From NCBI GenBank assembly GCA_015060245.1, contig SUYU01000005.1:1-64000 (forward strand): DNA of 64,000 nucleotides. The letters are read 5' to 3'. The number at the start of each line of letters is the position of its first letter. Position 1 is the first letter of the stretch. Of this stretch, positions 33,445-42,979 are shown in pieces. Below the pieces are notes generated by a model. That model searched no databases, had not been told where the DNA came from, and worked only from the letters and a program-made list of their open reading frames with translations. The stretch is from Bacteroidales bacterium. Its GTDB lineage: Bacteria > Bacteroidota > Bacteroidia > Bacteroidales > UBA932. Made by a program: the position numbers and the translations under genes.

Positions 33445-34917
33445 ATGATTAAGAAAAACTTGACAAAACTATCGGCCCTTGCTAAAAAGGGATTGGCAGT
33501 AGTTGCTGCATGCGCAATTTCACTACCGGCCTTTGCAGAGGGCTATCAGATCAACAGCCAGAGTGCAAGACAGGCAGGTATGGGTCATACTGGTGTGGCA
33601 CTTAAACTTGGTGCAGAGAGTATGCTTTTCAACCCTGCTGGCATGGCATTCATGGATTCAAAATTTGACATCTCATTGGGACTTACAGGTATCCAGTCAA
33701 AGGTTAAATACCAGAATGGAAATTCGGAACTTGAGACAGATAACCCTTTAAGCACACCTATTTTTGGATACGTAGGATACAAACCTTGCAAGAACCTTGC
33801 ATTCGGTGTAAGTTTGACCAACCCCGCAGGCAACTCTTTGGTATGGCCAAACAGTTGGGCAGGCTCATCGATCATTCAGGAGGTTTCATTGAAGGCATTC
33901 AGTGTTCAACCGACCGTTTCATACAAAATTGGAGATATCGTGAGCATCGGTGCAGGTCTTATGATTGATTTTGGAAGTTTCAGCCAGAACAAGGCCTTGG
34001 TACAGAAAGGTGCTTTTGACCAGTTGGGTGCAATGGCTGGTTCAATGTCACAGATGATTCCTGCAATGGGCGCTATGGCCTCTGCAATAGCATCACTTCC
34101 TGCAAGTGACTTGGCAAACATAGAGTTGTCGGGAAATGCAAAAGTTGCATTTGGAGTAAATGTGGGTGTAATGGTTAACGTTTCACCAAAAGTTACTCTT
34201 GGTGCTTCATACAGATCTAAAGTAAAGATGAGCGTAGAGGGTGGTGAGGCTGATATCGAGTATGCAAATGATGTAGCGGAGAGCGTAATGAAAACATTTG
34301 CAAAACTGGATTTGGCCACTCTTGCAGGAGCGCTTCCACCGGCTGTGGCTTCACAACTTGACTTGACTGCTATTATGGCAAAACAGGCACAGATCAAATT
34401 TATGGATGCACTTGATGATGCAGAGTTTGAGGCATCTCTTCCAATTCCGAGCATATTCAACGTTGGTATAGGATACAAACCTATTGATGGCCTTACACTA
34501 ACAGGAGAGTTCCAATATACCGGCTGGAAGGCTTACGAGAAACTTCTTGTTCAGTTTGACGAGTCTACAGGCAACTATGCAATTGAGAGCATCAAGGATT
34601 ATGACAACTCATTTGCAGTAAGAATCGGAGGTGAGTATGTAATTTCAGATTTTGCCACTGTAAGATTGGGCGGATACGTTGACACTACTCCTGTACAGAA
34701 AGACAACTACAACCCTGAGACTCCTGGCGCAACTACATTCTGCGGAACAGTAGGTGCATCATTGAGCCCTGTAAAATTCATGGCAATTGACCTTACTCTT
34801 GCATACCTTGCAGGCCAGAAGACCTTTGGAACGTACAAAGAGGGTACTGCAACATTCTCCGGAGAGTACCAGAAGAGTGCCTTCATGCCTGCTCTTGGCT
34901 TGAGATTCAAGTTCTAA
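33445..34917 (+). CDS. OmpP1/FadL family outer-membrane transporter
   Basis: 490 residues from MIKKNLTKLSALAKKG, with a signal peptide ending in PAFA. The mature start EGYQINSQSARQAGMGHTGVALK and SMLFNPAGMAFM are the FadL signatures (N-terminal plug and NPA motif). The rest is a long beta barrel ending in LGLRFKF with the usual terminal Phe. FadL-type proteins move hydrophobic compounds such as fatty acids; substrate here unknown. It has its own promoter and a hairpin downstream at 35004-35054. Confidence 0.92.
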   Translation: MIKKNLTKLSALAKKGLAVVAACAISLPAFAEGYQINSQSARQAGMGHTGVALKLGAESMLFNPAGMAFMDSKFDISLGLTGIQSKVKYQNGNSELETDNPLSTPIFGYVGYKPCKNLAFGVSLTNPAGNSLVWPNSWAGSSIIQEVSLKAFSVQPTVSYKIGDIVSIGAGLMIDFGSFSQNKALVQKGAFDQLGAMAGSMSQMIPAMGAMASAIASLPASDLANIELSGNAKVAFGVNVGVMVNVSPKVTLGASYRSKVKMSVEGGEADIEYANDVAESVMKTFAKLDLATLAGALPPAVASQLDLTAIMAKQAQIKFMDALDDAEFEASLPIPSIFNVGIGYKPIDGLTLTGEFQYTGWKAYEKLLVQFDESTGNYAIESIKDYDNSFAVRIGGEYVISDFATVRLGGYVDTTPVQKDNYNPETPGATTFCGTVGASLSPVKFMAIDLTLAYLAGQKTFGTYKEGTATFSGEYQKSAFMPALGLRFKF

Positions 34918-35003
34918 AATTTGGAATTGCGCCAAAAAGGGCAAAAAAAATTTGGAAAAGGGTATTTTTGGAGACAAAAGACTCAATTTAACTATATATC
35001 AAT

Positions 35004-35054
35004 GCGTTTCAAGATTTCTGGAACTAACTTTACAGAAATTTTGAAACGCTTTTT
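35004..35054 (+). terminator. Strong hairpin with T-run directly before the comM start codon
   Basis: GCGTTTCAAGATTTCTG (35004-35020) and CAGAAATTTTGAAACGC (35033-35049) pair over 17 positions with one mismatch, 12-base loop, followed by five T's (35050-35054). The next base is the ATG of comM. It may end the FadL message, and it would also control translation of comM if transcribed through. A -7-like TATTTTTG (34963-34970) upstream would place the hairpin in a comM leader. Confidence 0.8.
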
Positions 35055-36620
35055 ATGTTGTGTAAAGTATTTTGTGCCTGCTGCAGCGGTCTTGATGCAG
35101 TAATAATAACAATTGAGGCAGATGTTGACAAAGGCATCTCTTTCTATCTTGTAGGGCTTCCCGACAGCGCTGTAAAGGAGAGTCAGCAACGCATAAGCAC
35201 CGCCCTCAACCACTACGGATTCAGAATCCCCGGCAAAAGGATTGTAATAAACATGGCACCGGCCAATATCCGCAAAGAGGGCTCTGCGTTTGACATTGCA
35301 ATTGCAATTGGCATCCTCTGCGCCTCCGGACAGATTTCAAGCGAAACCATATCACAGGAGCGCCTGGGCAAGTTCCTAATCATGGGCGAATTGGCACTTG
35401 ACGGTACCCTGAGGAGTTTTTGCGGTGCCCTCCCAATTGCCATAAAAGCGGCCCGTGAAGGGTTTGAAGGGTGTATATTTCCTAGGGAGGCCGCCATAGA
35501 GTGCTCGGAACTCGGCGGCATTCCAATATATGCAGCCACAAACATCAAGGATGTGCTTGAAATATTGGAGAGCGATGAACTTGGTAGCAGACATCTTGTC
35601 GCAAACATAAAGGGGAATTCTACACCCAAGGAGTGTAAAGAGAGGACCTATGAATATGACTTTGCGCAGGTCAAGGGGCAGCAAAGCGCCCGACTCGCAC
35701 TTGAAATTGCCGCTGCAGGGTGTCACAATATAATTCTTTCGGGTGCTCCAGGTTGTGGAAAAACACTTATGGCCAAGTGTCTGCCATCAATCATGCCGCC
35801 CCTTACACTTGACCAGTCAATGGAGACAAGCCAGATATACTCTGTAAGCGGGCTCCTGCAGAGCATGGGCGGTTTCATGAAGGAGGCCCCTTTCAGGACG
35901 CCTCACCACACCACTACTGTAACTGCTTTTGCAGGTGGAGGCCACTCCTCCCTTCCGGGTGAAATTTCACTGGCACACAACGGCATTCTCTTCATGGATG
36001 AGTTCTGCGAATTTCCACGTCACATAATAGAGTCGCTCAGACAGCCAATGGAGGATGGCACAATCCAGATAAGCCGTGTAAAGAGCAAGTATCTCTATCC
36101 GGCCAACTTCATGCTTGTTGCCACAATGAACCCCTGCCCTTGCGGCTACTACGGCAGCAGCACTCACCATTGCACCTGCTCCACAGCCGCAATAATGAAA
36201 TATGCGTCACGTATATCGGGCCCCATTCTCGACAGAATAGACCTGCACGTCACAGTAAATCCGGTTGATCCGGCAAGTCTCATAAACATTGGGGATGACC
36301 ACATCCAAAGTGAACCAAGTCAGGCAATAGCGGCAAGAGTAGTTCAGGCCAGAAACATACAGTATGCGCGCTACAGGAACGAAAGGTTTGCTGTAAACTC
36401 CCATATTCCTGCCTCAAAACTTGAATACTACTGCAATATAGGCCACAGAGAGAAGAGTTACATAAGGGGAATAGTGGCCAAACTTGGACTATCAGCAAGG
36501 AGTTACAGCAAATTATTGAAAATATCACGCACTATAGCAGATTTGGATGGCAAGGATTTTATATCTTTGGAGCATATTTCAAAGGCGCTCCAATACAGGA
36601 GTACCACTGCAGACTACTAA
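35055..36620 (+). CDS. comM: ComM/YifB family Mg chelatase-like AAA ATPase
   Basis: 521 residues, full length. The N-terminal ComM domain starts MLCKVFCACCSGLDAVIITIEADVDKG and continues with YLVGLPDSAVKESQQRI. Walker A GAPGCGKT and Walker B ILFMDEFCEF are intact, and the Cys-rich MNPCPCGYYGSSTHHCTCS is typical. ComM is a helicase-like motor that promotes branch migration in natural transformation in other bacteria. The start codon directly follows the hairpin described at 35004-35054. It is followed by tsaE after 29 bases. Confidence 0.94.
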   Translation: MLCKVFCACCSGLDAVIITIEADVDKGISFYLVGLPDSAVKESQQRISTALNHYGFRIPGKRIVINMAPANIRKEGSAFDIAIAIGILCASGQISSETISQERLGKFLIMGELALDGTLRSFCGALPIAIKAAREGFEGCIFPREAAIECSELGGIPIYAATNIKDVLEILESDELGSRHLVANIKGNSTPKECKERTYEYDFAQVKGQQSARLALEIAAAGCHNIILSGAPGCGKTLMAKCLPSIMPPLTLDQSMETSQIYSVSGLLQSMGGFMKEAPFRTPHHTTTVTAFAGGGHSSLPGEISLAHNGILFMDEFCEFPRHIIESLRQPMEDGTIQISRVKSKYLYPANFMLVATMNPCPCGYYGSSTHHCTCSTAAIMKYASRISGPILDRIDLHVTVNPVDPASLINIGDDHIQSEPSQAIAARVVQARNIQYARYRNERFAVNSHIPASKLEYYCNIGHREKSYIRGIVAKLGLSARSYSKLLKISRTIADLDGKDFISLEHISKALQYRSTTADY

Positions 36621-36649
36621 AAAGTACAGACTAACAATACCAGAGGGAA

Positions 36650-37084
36650 ATGGCACTTGAAACTATAGAAATAACATCTCTTGAGAGAATAGATGAGGCA
36701 GCACAGAAGTTCATAGAGTTCATCTCAAATTCCGACCTGCAAAGCAACATATTTGCCTTTTACGGGAGTATGGGAGCCGGCAAAACGACTTTCATTACTG
36801 CATTGTGCAGGGTTCTTGGAGTTGAAGACAGCGTAAACAGCCCAACATTTACAATAGTCAACGAGTACAGGGCTGCCAAAGGATTTCCCATATACCACTT
36901 TGATTTCTACCGCATAAACAAGGAGAGCGAAGCCTATGACATAGGCATTGACGAGTATTTTGGCGGAGAGGGGCTCTGCTTTATAGAGTGGCCGCAGAAG
37001 ATATCCGGCATACTCCCTGAAGATATAATAAATGTCTCAATCAATGTCCTTCCCGACGGTTCCCGCAAGATTGAGATCAATTGA
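36650..37084 (+). CDS. tsaE: tRNA threonylcarbamoyladenosine biosynthesis ATPase TsaE
   Basis: 144 residues. Walker A GSMGAGKTTFI (about 39-49), then SPTFTIVNEYR and FDFYRINKESEAYDIGIDEYF, and FIEWPQKI are the family signatures. TsaE is the ATPase partner of TsaB/TsaD in the t6A pathway, which uses the product of TsaC (20077-20640). It closes the comM-tsaE pair and ends before a convergent hairpin. Confidence 0.95.
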   Translation: MALETIEITSLERIDEAAQKFIEFISNSDLQSNIFAFYGSMGAGKTTFITALCRVLGVEDSVNSPTFTIVNEYRAAKGFPIYHFDFYRINKESEAYDIGIDEYFGGEGLCFIEWPQKISGILPEDIINVSINVLPDGSRKIEIN

Positions 37085-37186
37085 GAACGGGGTCTCAGGT
37101 CAGACCTGCATGACGCAGGCGTTACCATGCCGCCAACTGTTTTTTACGACATTACCGTTTTTGGCAATATTACCCCAAAAAGAGAC

Positions 37187-37222
37187 AATCCCTGCCGGAG
37201 TAGACTCTCCAGCAGGGATTTG
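37187..37222. terminator. Shared terminator between tsaE and namZ
   Basis: AATCCCTGCCGGAG and CTCCAGCAGGGATT pair with one mismatch around TAGACT (37187-37220). The stem is almost the same as that at 10449-10477. Confidence 0.78.
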
Positions 37223-37279
37223 ACTTAATGAATATGACTTGGGAGTTACCGCCTTTCCATTGTAACTGCCCCGGATTCC

Positions 37280-38575
37280 CTATGCCTCCGGATACAACAG
37301 ATAAGGTTTGCGCTGCTCCTTGAATTTTGCAACATCATCCTGCCACATGGCCTTGATTTCATCGGCAGATTTGCCCTCCTTGATCATCTTGCGCACATAG
37401 TCCTGACCGGTCTCAAGTTCAAACATCTTGCGGAAGAAGTGGTCATCAAGGTTAAGATTGTTGTAGGCGTCAATTACATACTCAAGGTTCACGCCCTTTG
37501 CATTGATCTCTTCTATTGAAGGTTCAGTTCTCAAATCAACTCCAAAACACTCCTTGTCCAGTTGAGGAGGATTCTTTGCTCCAGGAATGCTGCGTGGAAT
37601 GAACGAGAAGTCATACCCTTTCATGTTAGGATGGCCGTACATCTGGAATGCCTTGTCGGTACCGCGTCCGAGACTTACAGGAGTTCCCTCAAAATAGCAA
37701 GTCGAAGGATAGAGGTAGATTGAACGCATGTCAGGCAAATTTGGAGATGGTTTGATAGGCAATCTGTAGAGTTTTGCGTGGGTATAGTTCCTGCACTTTA
37801 CAACTGTAAGTTTGCACTCCAACTTGTCACGCAACCAGCCCTCGCCATTTGCCATTGTTGCAAGTTCGCCAAGTGTCATGCCATGTACAATAGGAATAGG
37901 AAGTCCGCCTACACCTGATTTGTATTTCATGTCAAGGATAGGGCCATCAACATAGAATCCTATAGGATTGGGACGGTCCAAAACAATGAACTCCTTTCCA
38001 TCCTCGGCACAATTGGCCATCATATTTACCATTGTAACGTAGTATGTATAAAAACGTACACCAACATCCTGAAGGTCAAACAGAAGAACGTCAAACGAAT
38101 CCATGGTCTCCTTTGAAGGTTTCTTCTCCTTGCCGTCATAAAGCGACCTGATTGGAACGCCGGTCTTCTCATCAACCGAATTGCTTACATGCTCTCCGGC
38201 ATCGGCCTTGCCTCTGAAGCCATGTTCAGGAGACATGATGCATGTGACATTGATTCCCTTTGCAATCAATGTATCAAGTATATGCACAGAAGGTGTAACC
38301 ATACCGGTCTGGTTGGATAGTATGCAGACCCTCTTGCCCTCAAGCAAAGGAAGATACTCCTCCACGCATTGCGCTCCGGTTATGATATCCGTTGCATAAT
38401 TCATATTCTCCTCTCCGGGAAATGTGGCTATCTCATTGGTTGATGCCGCAGTATACTCCACAGTACCGTTCTTTGTTACATCAAGGGTACTCTTAACCTG
38501 ACAGCGATTGCCGGAACATGATGCCAATGTAATGACAGACGCCGCTATCAGGGTCATTAATGAGTGACTTTTCAT
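37280..38575 (-). CDS. namZ: Exo-beta-N-acetylmuramidase NamZ (DUF1343)
   Basis: 431 residues, a lipoprotein (LASCSG at about 17-22). The DUF1343 core has CILSNQTGM, SPEHGFRG, LFDLQDVGVRFYTYV, VLDRPNPIG, and SLGRGTDKAFQMYGHP. NamZ enzymes remove MurNAc from peptidoglycan fragments; Bacteroidota members such as that of Tannerella feed on it. Here it may aid cell-wall recycling. The start MKSHSLMT follows waaA by 32 bases on the same strand. Confidence 0.92.
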   Translation of the reverse strand: MKSHSLMTLIAASVITLASCSGNRCQVKSTLDVTKNGTVEYTAASTNEIATFPGEENMNYATDIITGAQCVEEYLPLLEGKRVCILSNQTGMVTPSVHILDTLIAKGINVTCIMSPEHGFRGKADAGEHVSNSVDEKTGVPIRSLYDGKEKKPSKETMDSFDVLLFDLQDVGVRFYTYYVTMVNMMANCAEDGKEFIVLDRPNPIGFYVDGPILDMKYKSGVGGLPIPIVHGMTLGELATMANGEGWLRDKLECKLTVVKCRNYTHAKLYRLPIKPSPNLPDMRSIYLYPSTCYFEGTPVSLGRGTDKAFQMYGHPNMKGYDFSFIPRSIPGAKNPPQLDKECFGVDLRTEPSIEEINAKGVNLEYVIDAYNNLNLDDHFFRKMFELETGQDYVRKMIKEGKSADEIKAMWQDDVAKFKEQRKPYLLYPEA

Positions 38576-38607
38576 ACGTTATAAATTTATCAGTTAATAA
38601 TATCAGA

Positions 38608-39897
38608 CTATACTTTTTCCATCACAGAGACTATCTTCTCCGTAGCCCCAAGATTCTGCCTCACATAACCGGAACTTATTTCTCCTCTTTTTTGAAGTTC
38701 TGACGGCACATTTGAGAGCGTACTGATGAATGAGTAGAACTCTGTTGCGTTCTTTATTGATTTGGCCCCGCCAAGTTCCAGCAGATCAACAGCCTCCTTG
38801 AATTTCATGTAGTTAGGGCCGAATACCACCGGAAGGCCGTATGTGGCCGCTTCCAGAATATTGTGTATACCCACGCCAAAACCGCCTCCTATATATGCGA
38901 TTTTTCCATATTTGTAGATTGACGACAATATGCCTATACAGTCAATGACAAGCACATTGGACTCCTGAAGCAGCCTCTTCAGGCTGTCGGGAAGAGTGGA
39001 GATATCCTTGCCTGCAGACTCCCCGTATTTGGCATTGATTTCAGAGAACCTTATTACCTTATACCCCTCAAAGCACTTTACAACAGACTCTATCCTCTCT
39101 TTACCTATCTCATGCGGGGCAATTACCAGTTTTGTGCGCGGAAAATTCTTGAGCACCTTTGCCATTATCTCCTCGTCGGGAGCCCATGAACTGCCTGCTA
39201 CCATTGTAAAGTGGTCTTTTGCAAAGAGTTCTATATATGGGAACGATGCGCTGCTGTGGGTTATCTGATAGACCCTGTCAAAACGGGTATCGCCACAAAT
39301 TCTCACATTTTCAGTTATTCCAATCCCTTTCAGAAGCGATGCTGACTGGTTGTCCTGCACAAAGAGTGTGGTGTAATTGCACAGCATCTTTCTGAAGAAT
39401 CCCCCGTAGGACTTGAAGAACATCTGCGACGGCCTGAAAATGGCCGCCACTATATATGTTTCTATATTTCTGGCATTTAACTCATGGAGATAGTTGTACC
39501 AGAATTCATATTTGATAAATATTGCCTTGACCGGTTTTACATGGTCAAGGAATGCCCTTGCATTTGACGTTGTATCAATGGGCAGATAGAAGACCCAATC
39601 TGCCAGATTGTAGTTTTTTCTCAACTCATAGCCGCTTGGCGAGAAGAATGTGAGCAGAATCCTGTACCGGCTCCTCTCTCTCTTGTACCACTCTATGATT
39701 GGACGCGCCTGTTCAAATTCACCTACAGAGGAGCAGTGTACCCAAATTATGGGAGATTCCGTCTTGACACAACTTCTGATACTCTCCAACAACCCCTTCT
39801 GCCCCCTATTGAAGAGCCTGGCCTTTGGATTGAACATGCCTGCAATACCTGTAATGAACAGATAAGCCCTTATTGCGAAATTATATAATAGTCTCAA
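38608..39897 (-). CDS. waaA: 3-deoxy-D-manno-octulosonic acid (Kdo) transferase
   Basis: 429 residues. N-terminal membrane anchor (about 1-22), WVHCSSVGEFEQARPIIEWY, WVFYLPIDT and the C-terminal GGGFGVGIHNILEAATYGLPVVFGP sugar-nucleotide-binding motif are typical of WaaA. It adds Kdo to lipid A precursor at the inner membrane, so the cell makes LPS. Length is normal. It precedes namZ. Confidence 0.95.
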   Translation of the reverse strand: MRLLYNFAIRAYLFITGIAGMFNPKARLFNRGQKGLLESIRSCVKTESPIIWVHCSSVGEFEQARPIIEWYKRERSRYRILLTFFSPSGYELRKNYNLADWVFYLPIDTTSNARAFLDHVKPVKAIFIKYEFWYNYLHELNARNIETYIVAAIFRPSQMFFKSYGGFFRKMLCNYTTLFVQDNQSASLLKGIGITENVRICGDTRFDRVYQITHSSASFPYIELFAKDHFTMVAGSSWAPDEEIMAKVLKNFPRTKLVIAPHEIGKERIESVVKCFEGYKVIRFSEINAKYGESAGKDISTLPDSLKRLLQESNVLVIDCIGILSSIYKYGKIAYIGGGFGVGIHNILEAATYGLPVVFGPNYMKFKEAVDLLELGGAKSIKNATEFYSFISTLSNVPSELQKRGEISSGYVRQNLGATEKIVSVMEKV

Positions 39898-40004
39898 AAT
39901 ATTCCTAATTCAGCGGAGAAACATAAATATCAAGCGAATTTAATTAAATTAAATAATATTTTAAAATATAAATTTTGCTTACCTTGCGGAAAATTTCAAA
40001 ATAG

Positions 40005-40745
40005 ATGAAACAGACTCTACAACTGATTGGAGAATATTATATTCTTATGACAAGAGTCTTTCAGAAACCCGACAAATGGAGAATATTCTGGAAGCAGTAC
40101 GTCAATGAAGCACACAAACTTATAATTGATTCTATTCCAATTGTAAGCATTATCTCGGTATTTATTGGAGGTGTGCTTGTAATACAGACAGCCAACAACA
40201 TGGACAACCCGTTCATACCAAAGATGTACATCGGCTACATGACCCGCGAATGTCTTGCCCTCGAATTCTGTTCAACAATGGTAGCACTCATTCTGGCCGG
40301 AAAAATAGGTTCAAACATTGCATCGGAGATAGGCAGTATGAGAATCACAGAACAGATTGATGCAATGGAGATTATGGGTGTAAACTCCGCAAACTACCTC
40401 ATTCTGCCAAAGATAGTGTCGGCCGTAACCCTCAGCCCGTTCCTCATGCTCATGAGTTTCTTTCTCGGTCTGATTGGCGGAGGAATCATCGTATATACAA
40501 CAGGACTTGTTTTGCCGTCACAATACATAGAGGGTCTGCAGTTTGCATTTAAAGTTGAGTACATATACTACAGCCTTACCAAAATGGCTGTTTTCGGCTA
40601 TATAATAACATCGGTCTCCTCTTTCTACGGTTACTACGCAAGCGGCGGTTCGCTCGGCGTGGGACGTTCAAGTACCAAAGCGATTGTAGTGAGCAGCGGA
40701 CTCATCCTTGTATTTAACCTGGCACTAACACAAATTATGCTTTAG
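40005..40745 (+). CDS. mlaE: MlaE-family ABC transporter permease
   Basis: 246 residues with five or six membrane helices. Signatures: SIPIVSIISVFIGGVLVIQT, FCSTMVALILAGKIGSNIASEIGSM and TEQIDAMEIMGVN. It forms the inner-membrane part of a phospholipid (Mla-type) transporter with the ATPase encoded two bases downstream of it. Confidence 0.95.
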   Translation: MKQTLQLIGEYYILMTRVFQKPDKWRIFWKQYVNEAHKLIIDSIPIVSIISVFIGGVLVIQTANNMDNPFIPKMYIGYMTRECLALEFCSTMVALILAGKIGSNIASEIGSMRITEQIDAMEIMGVNSANYLILPKIVSAVTLSPFLMLMSFFLGLIGGGIIVYTTGLVLPSQYIEGLQFAFKVEYIYYSLTKMAVFGYIITSVSSFYGYYASGGSLGVGRSSTKAIVVSSGLILVFNLALTQIML

Positions 40746-40747
40746 AG

Positions 40748-41500
40748 ATGATTACAGTTAAGAATTTATATAAGGAATTTGACAACAGATATGTTCTTGA
40801 GGACATATCGCTTACCTATAACCCTGGCCAATGCTCCCTTATAATTGGAGCCAGCGGATCTGGAAAGACTGTACTCCTCAAGAGCATTGTAGGACTGCAT
40901 ACGCCCGAAAAAGGCGAGATTTGGTATGGCGACAAGTTATTTACCCATATGGGCCATAAGGAGAAGAAGGAACTGCGGAAAGAGATAGGTATGCTTTTTC
41001 AGGGAAGTGCACTCTTTGACTTTGCCACAGTTGAGGAGAACGTGATGTTCCCGATGGATTTCTTTACAGACTGGAGCAGGGAGCAGAAACTTGAGCGTGC
41101 AAACTTCTGTCTCAAGAGGGTAAACCTTGAGAATGCCAACAAGAAGATGCCATCTGAGTTGAGTGGAGGAATGCAGAAAAGAGTGGGAATTGCCCGTGCA
41201 ATAGCCCTCAATCCAAAGTATCTTTTCTGCGATGAACCCAACTCCGGACTTGACCCTACCACATCAATTCTCATTGACCGCCTTATTCAGGAGATTACCC
41301 AGGAGTACAAAATAACCACCATCATAAATACCCATGACATGAACTCCGTTATGGAGATTGGAGACAAGATTGGGTTTATATACAAAGGGCATAAACTTTG
41401 GGAGGGCAGCAACCAGGAGATACTCCATTCAGACTGCAAGGAACTGAATGACTTTGTGTTTGCATCCAAAATGGCACAGCAACTCAAGACCTATATTTAG
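40748..41500 (+). CDS. mlaF: MlaF-family ABC transporter ATPase
   Basis: 250 residues. Walker A GASGSGKT (about 33-40), signature LSGGMQKR, Walker B YLFCDEP and the H-loop NTHDM are all present. It powers the MlaE permease for phospholipid transport at the outer membrane. The gap to mlaE is two bases. No MCE-domain (MlaD) gene follows; the next gene is convergent. Confidence 0.95.
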   Translation: MITVKNLYKEFDNRYVLEDISLTYNPGQCSLIIGASGSGKTVLLKSIVGLHTPEKGEIWYGDKLFTHMGHKEKKELRKEIGMLFQGSALFDFATVEENVMFPMDFFTDWSREQKLERANFCLKRVNLENANKKMPSELSGGMQKRVGIARAIALNPKYLFCDEPNSGLDPTTSILIDRLIQEITQEYKITTIINTHDMNSVMEIGDKIGFIYKGHKLWEGSNQEILHSDCKELNDFVFASKMAQQLKTYI

Positions 41501-41595
41501 CGGCCTAAACGGCTCGCCTTATCTGCATCCGGCAGCATATGTCCGGGCTTTGCAGAGAAGAGGTAGAGACTATTATGGATTGTTGTGGACTATTG

Positions 41596-42975
41596 TTAAT
41601 TATTGTTGAGGTGGAACCTGAAACCAATCTCAGCCTTCACCTGTAATGGCTGGTCAGTCCTTATGCTTGCAGGAAGTTCGGAATTGAAATAGTATACAAG
41701 GTTAGGTTCAAGATATATACCCAACTGGGGAATAAACTTGTACTCCATACCAAAACCGACATTGCCGGAGTATTGTATTCCACCCATATCCCCGTCTATA
41801 TCGTATGCTACTGCATCATAACTGCTCATCTTGTATGAAGCACTTACGCCCTTCTCAAAACTTCCTCCAACATTTGCATAAAAATAGAAATTGCTCCTGT
41901 CGACCAACCTGAAATACAAGTTTATAGGAACGCCCACATAGTGAAGGTGCTGCTTGATCCTGTAGTACCTCTTGTTTATGAGCGCCTCATATTTGCTCTT
42001 CAAAAGGGTATAATTCAAGCCAAGGCCTACTGAAAGCAGCGATGTAAGTTTTACCTGCGCCTGCACTCCAAAATTGAGCGGCAGTGCATACTGGGTCTCC
42101 GAAATCTGCTCCACACTATGTATGCCATTGGCCACAAGGCCTCCAGACGACATGTAACTCAGATACTGCGATGAGATTGCCGCACTGCTGCTTGAGATGA
42201 AGTTTGAAGCGACTGCCAAAGTATAAGTCCTTCTTTTGCCCTCCCGCACACTCTCCATGCGTACTCTCCGATCCGTTCTTTCTGCATACTCCGCAACACT
42301 CTCCCCTATTGCCGCAACACTCTGCTGCTCTGCCTTATATGCAGTCATATCCACATTCTGAGCCTCGGTTGCATGTGCATTCTCATTTTCTAATACCTCT
42401 TCTCCCTTGGCCCCAACTGCTTGAACACTCTTGGCTTGGAGCGTCTCTGTGCTCTTTGCCTTGAGTTCCTCCGCACTCTCCGTTTCAACCGCCGCAGCAG
42501 TCTTTCCGGCATCAGAAACACCATCAGCAGCCGTACCGGCATTTGCCGCAACCTTACCTCCTTGGGCCACAACCTTATCTCCATCTGCTACAGCCACCAT
42601 CTTCCCGACAGACTCAACGCTTATCCCGGCAGCCCCGGCACCTGTTCCTGCAACCTCAACTTCCTGAACTGGAATAACATTCTCTTCTGATTCAGAGGCA
42701 AGTACCGGAGTTTCCTGCGCCACCTCCTGATGAAGGCCACTCTCCGGCCACAACAGCAGGGCTACAAGCACTATTGCAGCAACCGAAGCACCGTAACGGA
42801 GCGCCTTGCGCCAATTCCAATGGATAGCGCCACTCCTATTTGCAGCAACCGGAACAGGTGCTTCCACAGAGGAGTCAAGGCTCTTCTCTATGGCAGCCCA
42901 CAGGTCACCATCCACCGGAGTCTCCAGCCCGGCCAGTTTGTCCCTGAAAATATTATCTATATCTTTATTCTTCAT
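41596..42975 (-). CDS. Probable trans-envelope fusion: anti-sigma-like head, TM helix, linker and outer-membrane barrel
   Basis: 459 residues with no signal peptide. Residues 1-50 (DNIFRDKLAGLETPVDGDLW) form a short cytoplasmic-type head with a Trp-Ile-Glu pattern common in Bacteroidota anti-sigma factors. A single membrane helix spans about 58-76 after the basic WRKALR. Residues 80-245 are a low-complexity Ala/Glu/Val/Lys linker. Residues 248-459 are an eight-strand-like outer-membrane barrel ending in AEIGFRFHLNNN. It starts 4 bases after the sigma factor's stop codon. The reading that one chain spans both membranes is inference from this order; proteins with a similar layout occur after ECF sigma genes in related genomes. 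Confidence 0.75.
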   Translation of the reverse strand: MKNKDIDNIFRDKLAGLETPVDGDLWAAIEKSLDSSVEAPVPVAANRSGAIHWNWRKALRYGASVAAIVLVALLLWPESGLHQEVAQETPVLASESEENVIPVQEVEVAGTGAGAAGISVESVGKMVAVADGDKVVAQGGKVAANAGTAADGVSDAGKTAAAVETESAEELKAKSTETLQAKSVQAVGAKGEEVLENENAHATEAQNVDMTAYKAEQQSVAAIGESVAEYAERTDRRVRMESVREGKRRTYTLAVASNFISSSSAAISSQYLSYMSSGGLVANGIHSVEQISETQYALPLNFGVQAQVKLTSLLSVGLGLNYTLLKSKYEALINKRYYRIKQHLHYVGVPINLYFRLVDRSNFYFYANVGGSFEKGVSASYKMSSYDAVAYDIDGDMGGIQYSGNVGFGMEYKFIPQLGIYLEPNLVYYFNSELPASIRTDQPLQVKAEIGFRFHLNNN

Positions 42976-42979
42976 TATA

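Noticed and set aside
42204-42690. Plus-strand open frames over the linker of the trans-envelope protein
   Set aside because: They arise from the low-complexity coding sequence on the other strand.
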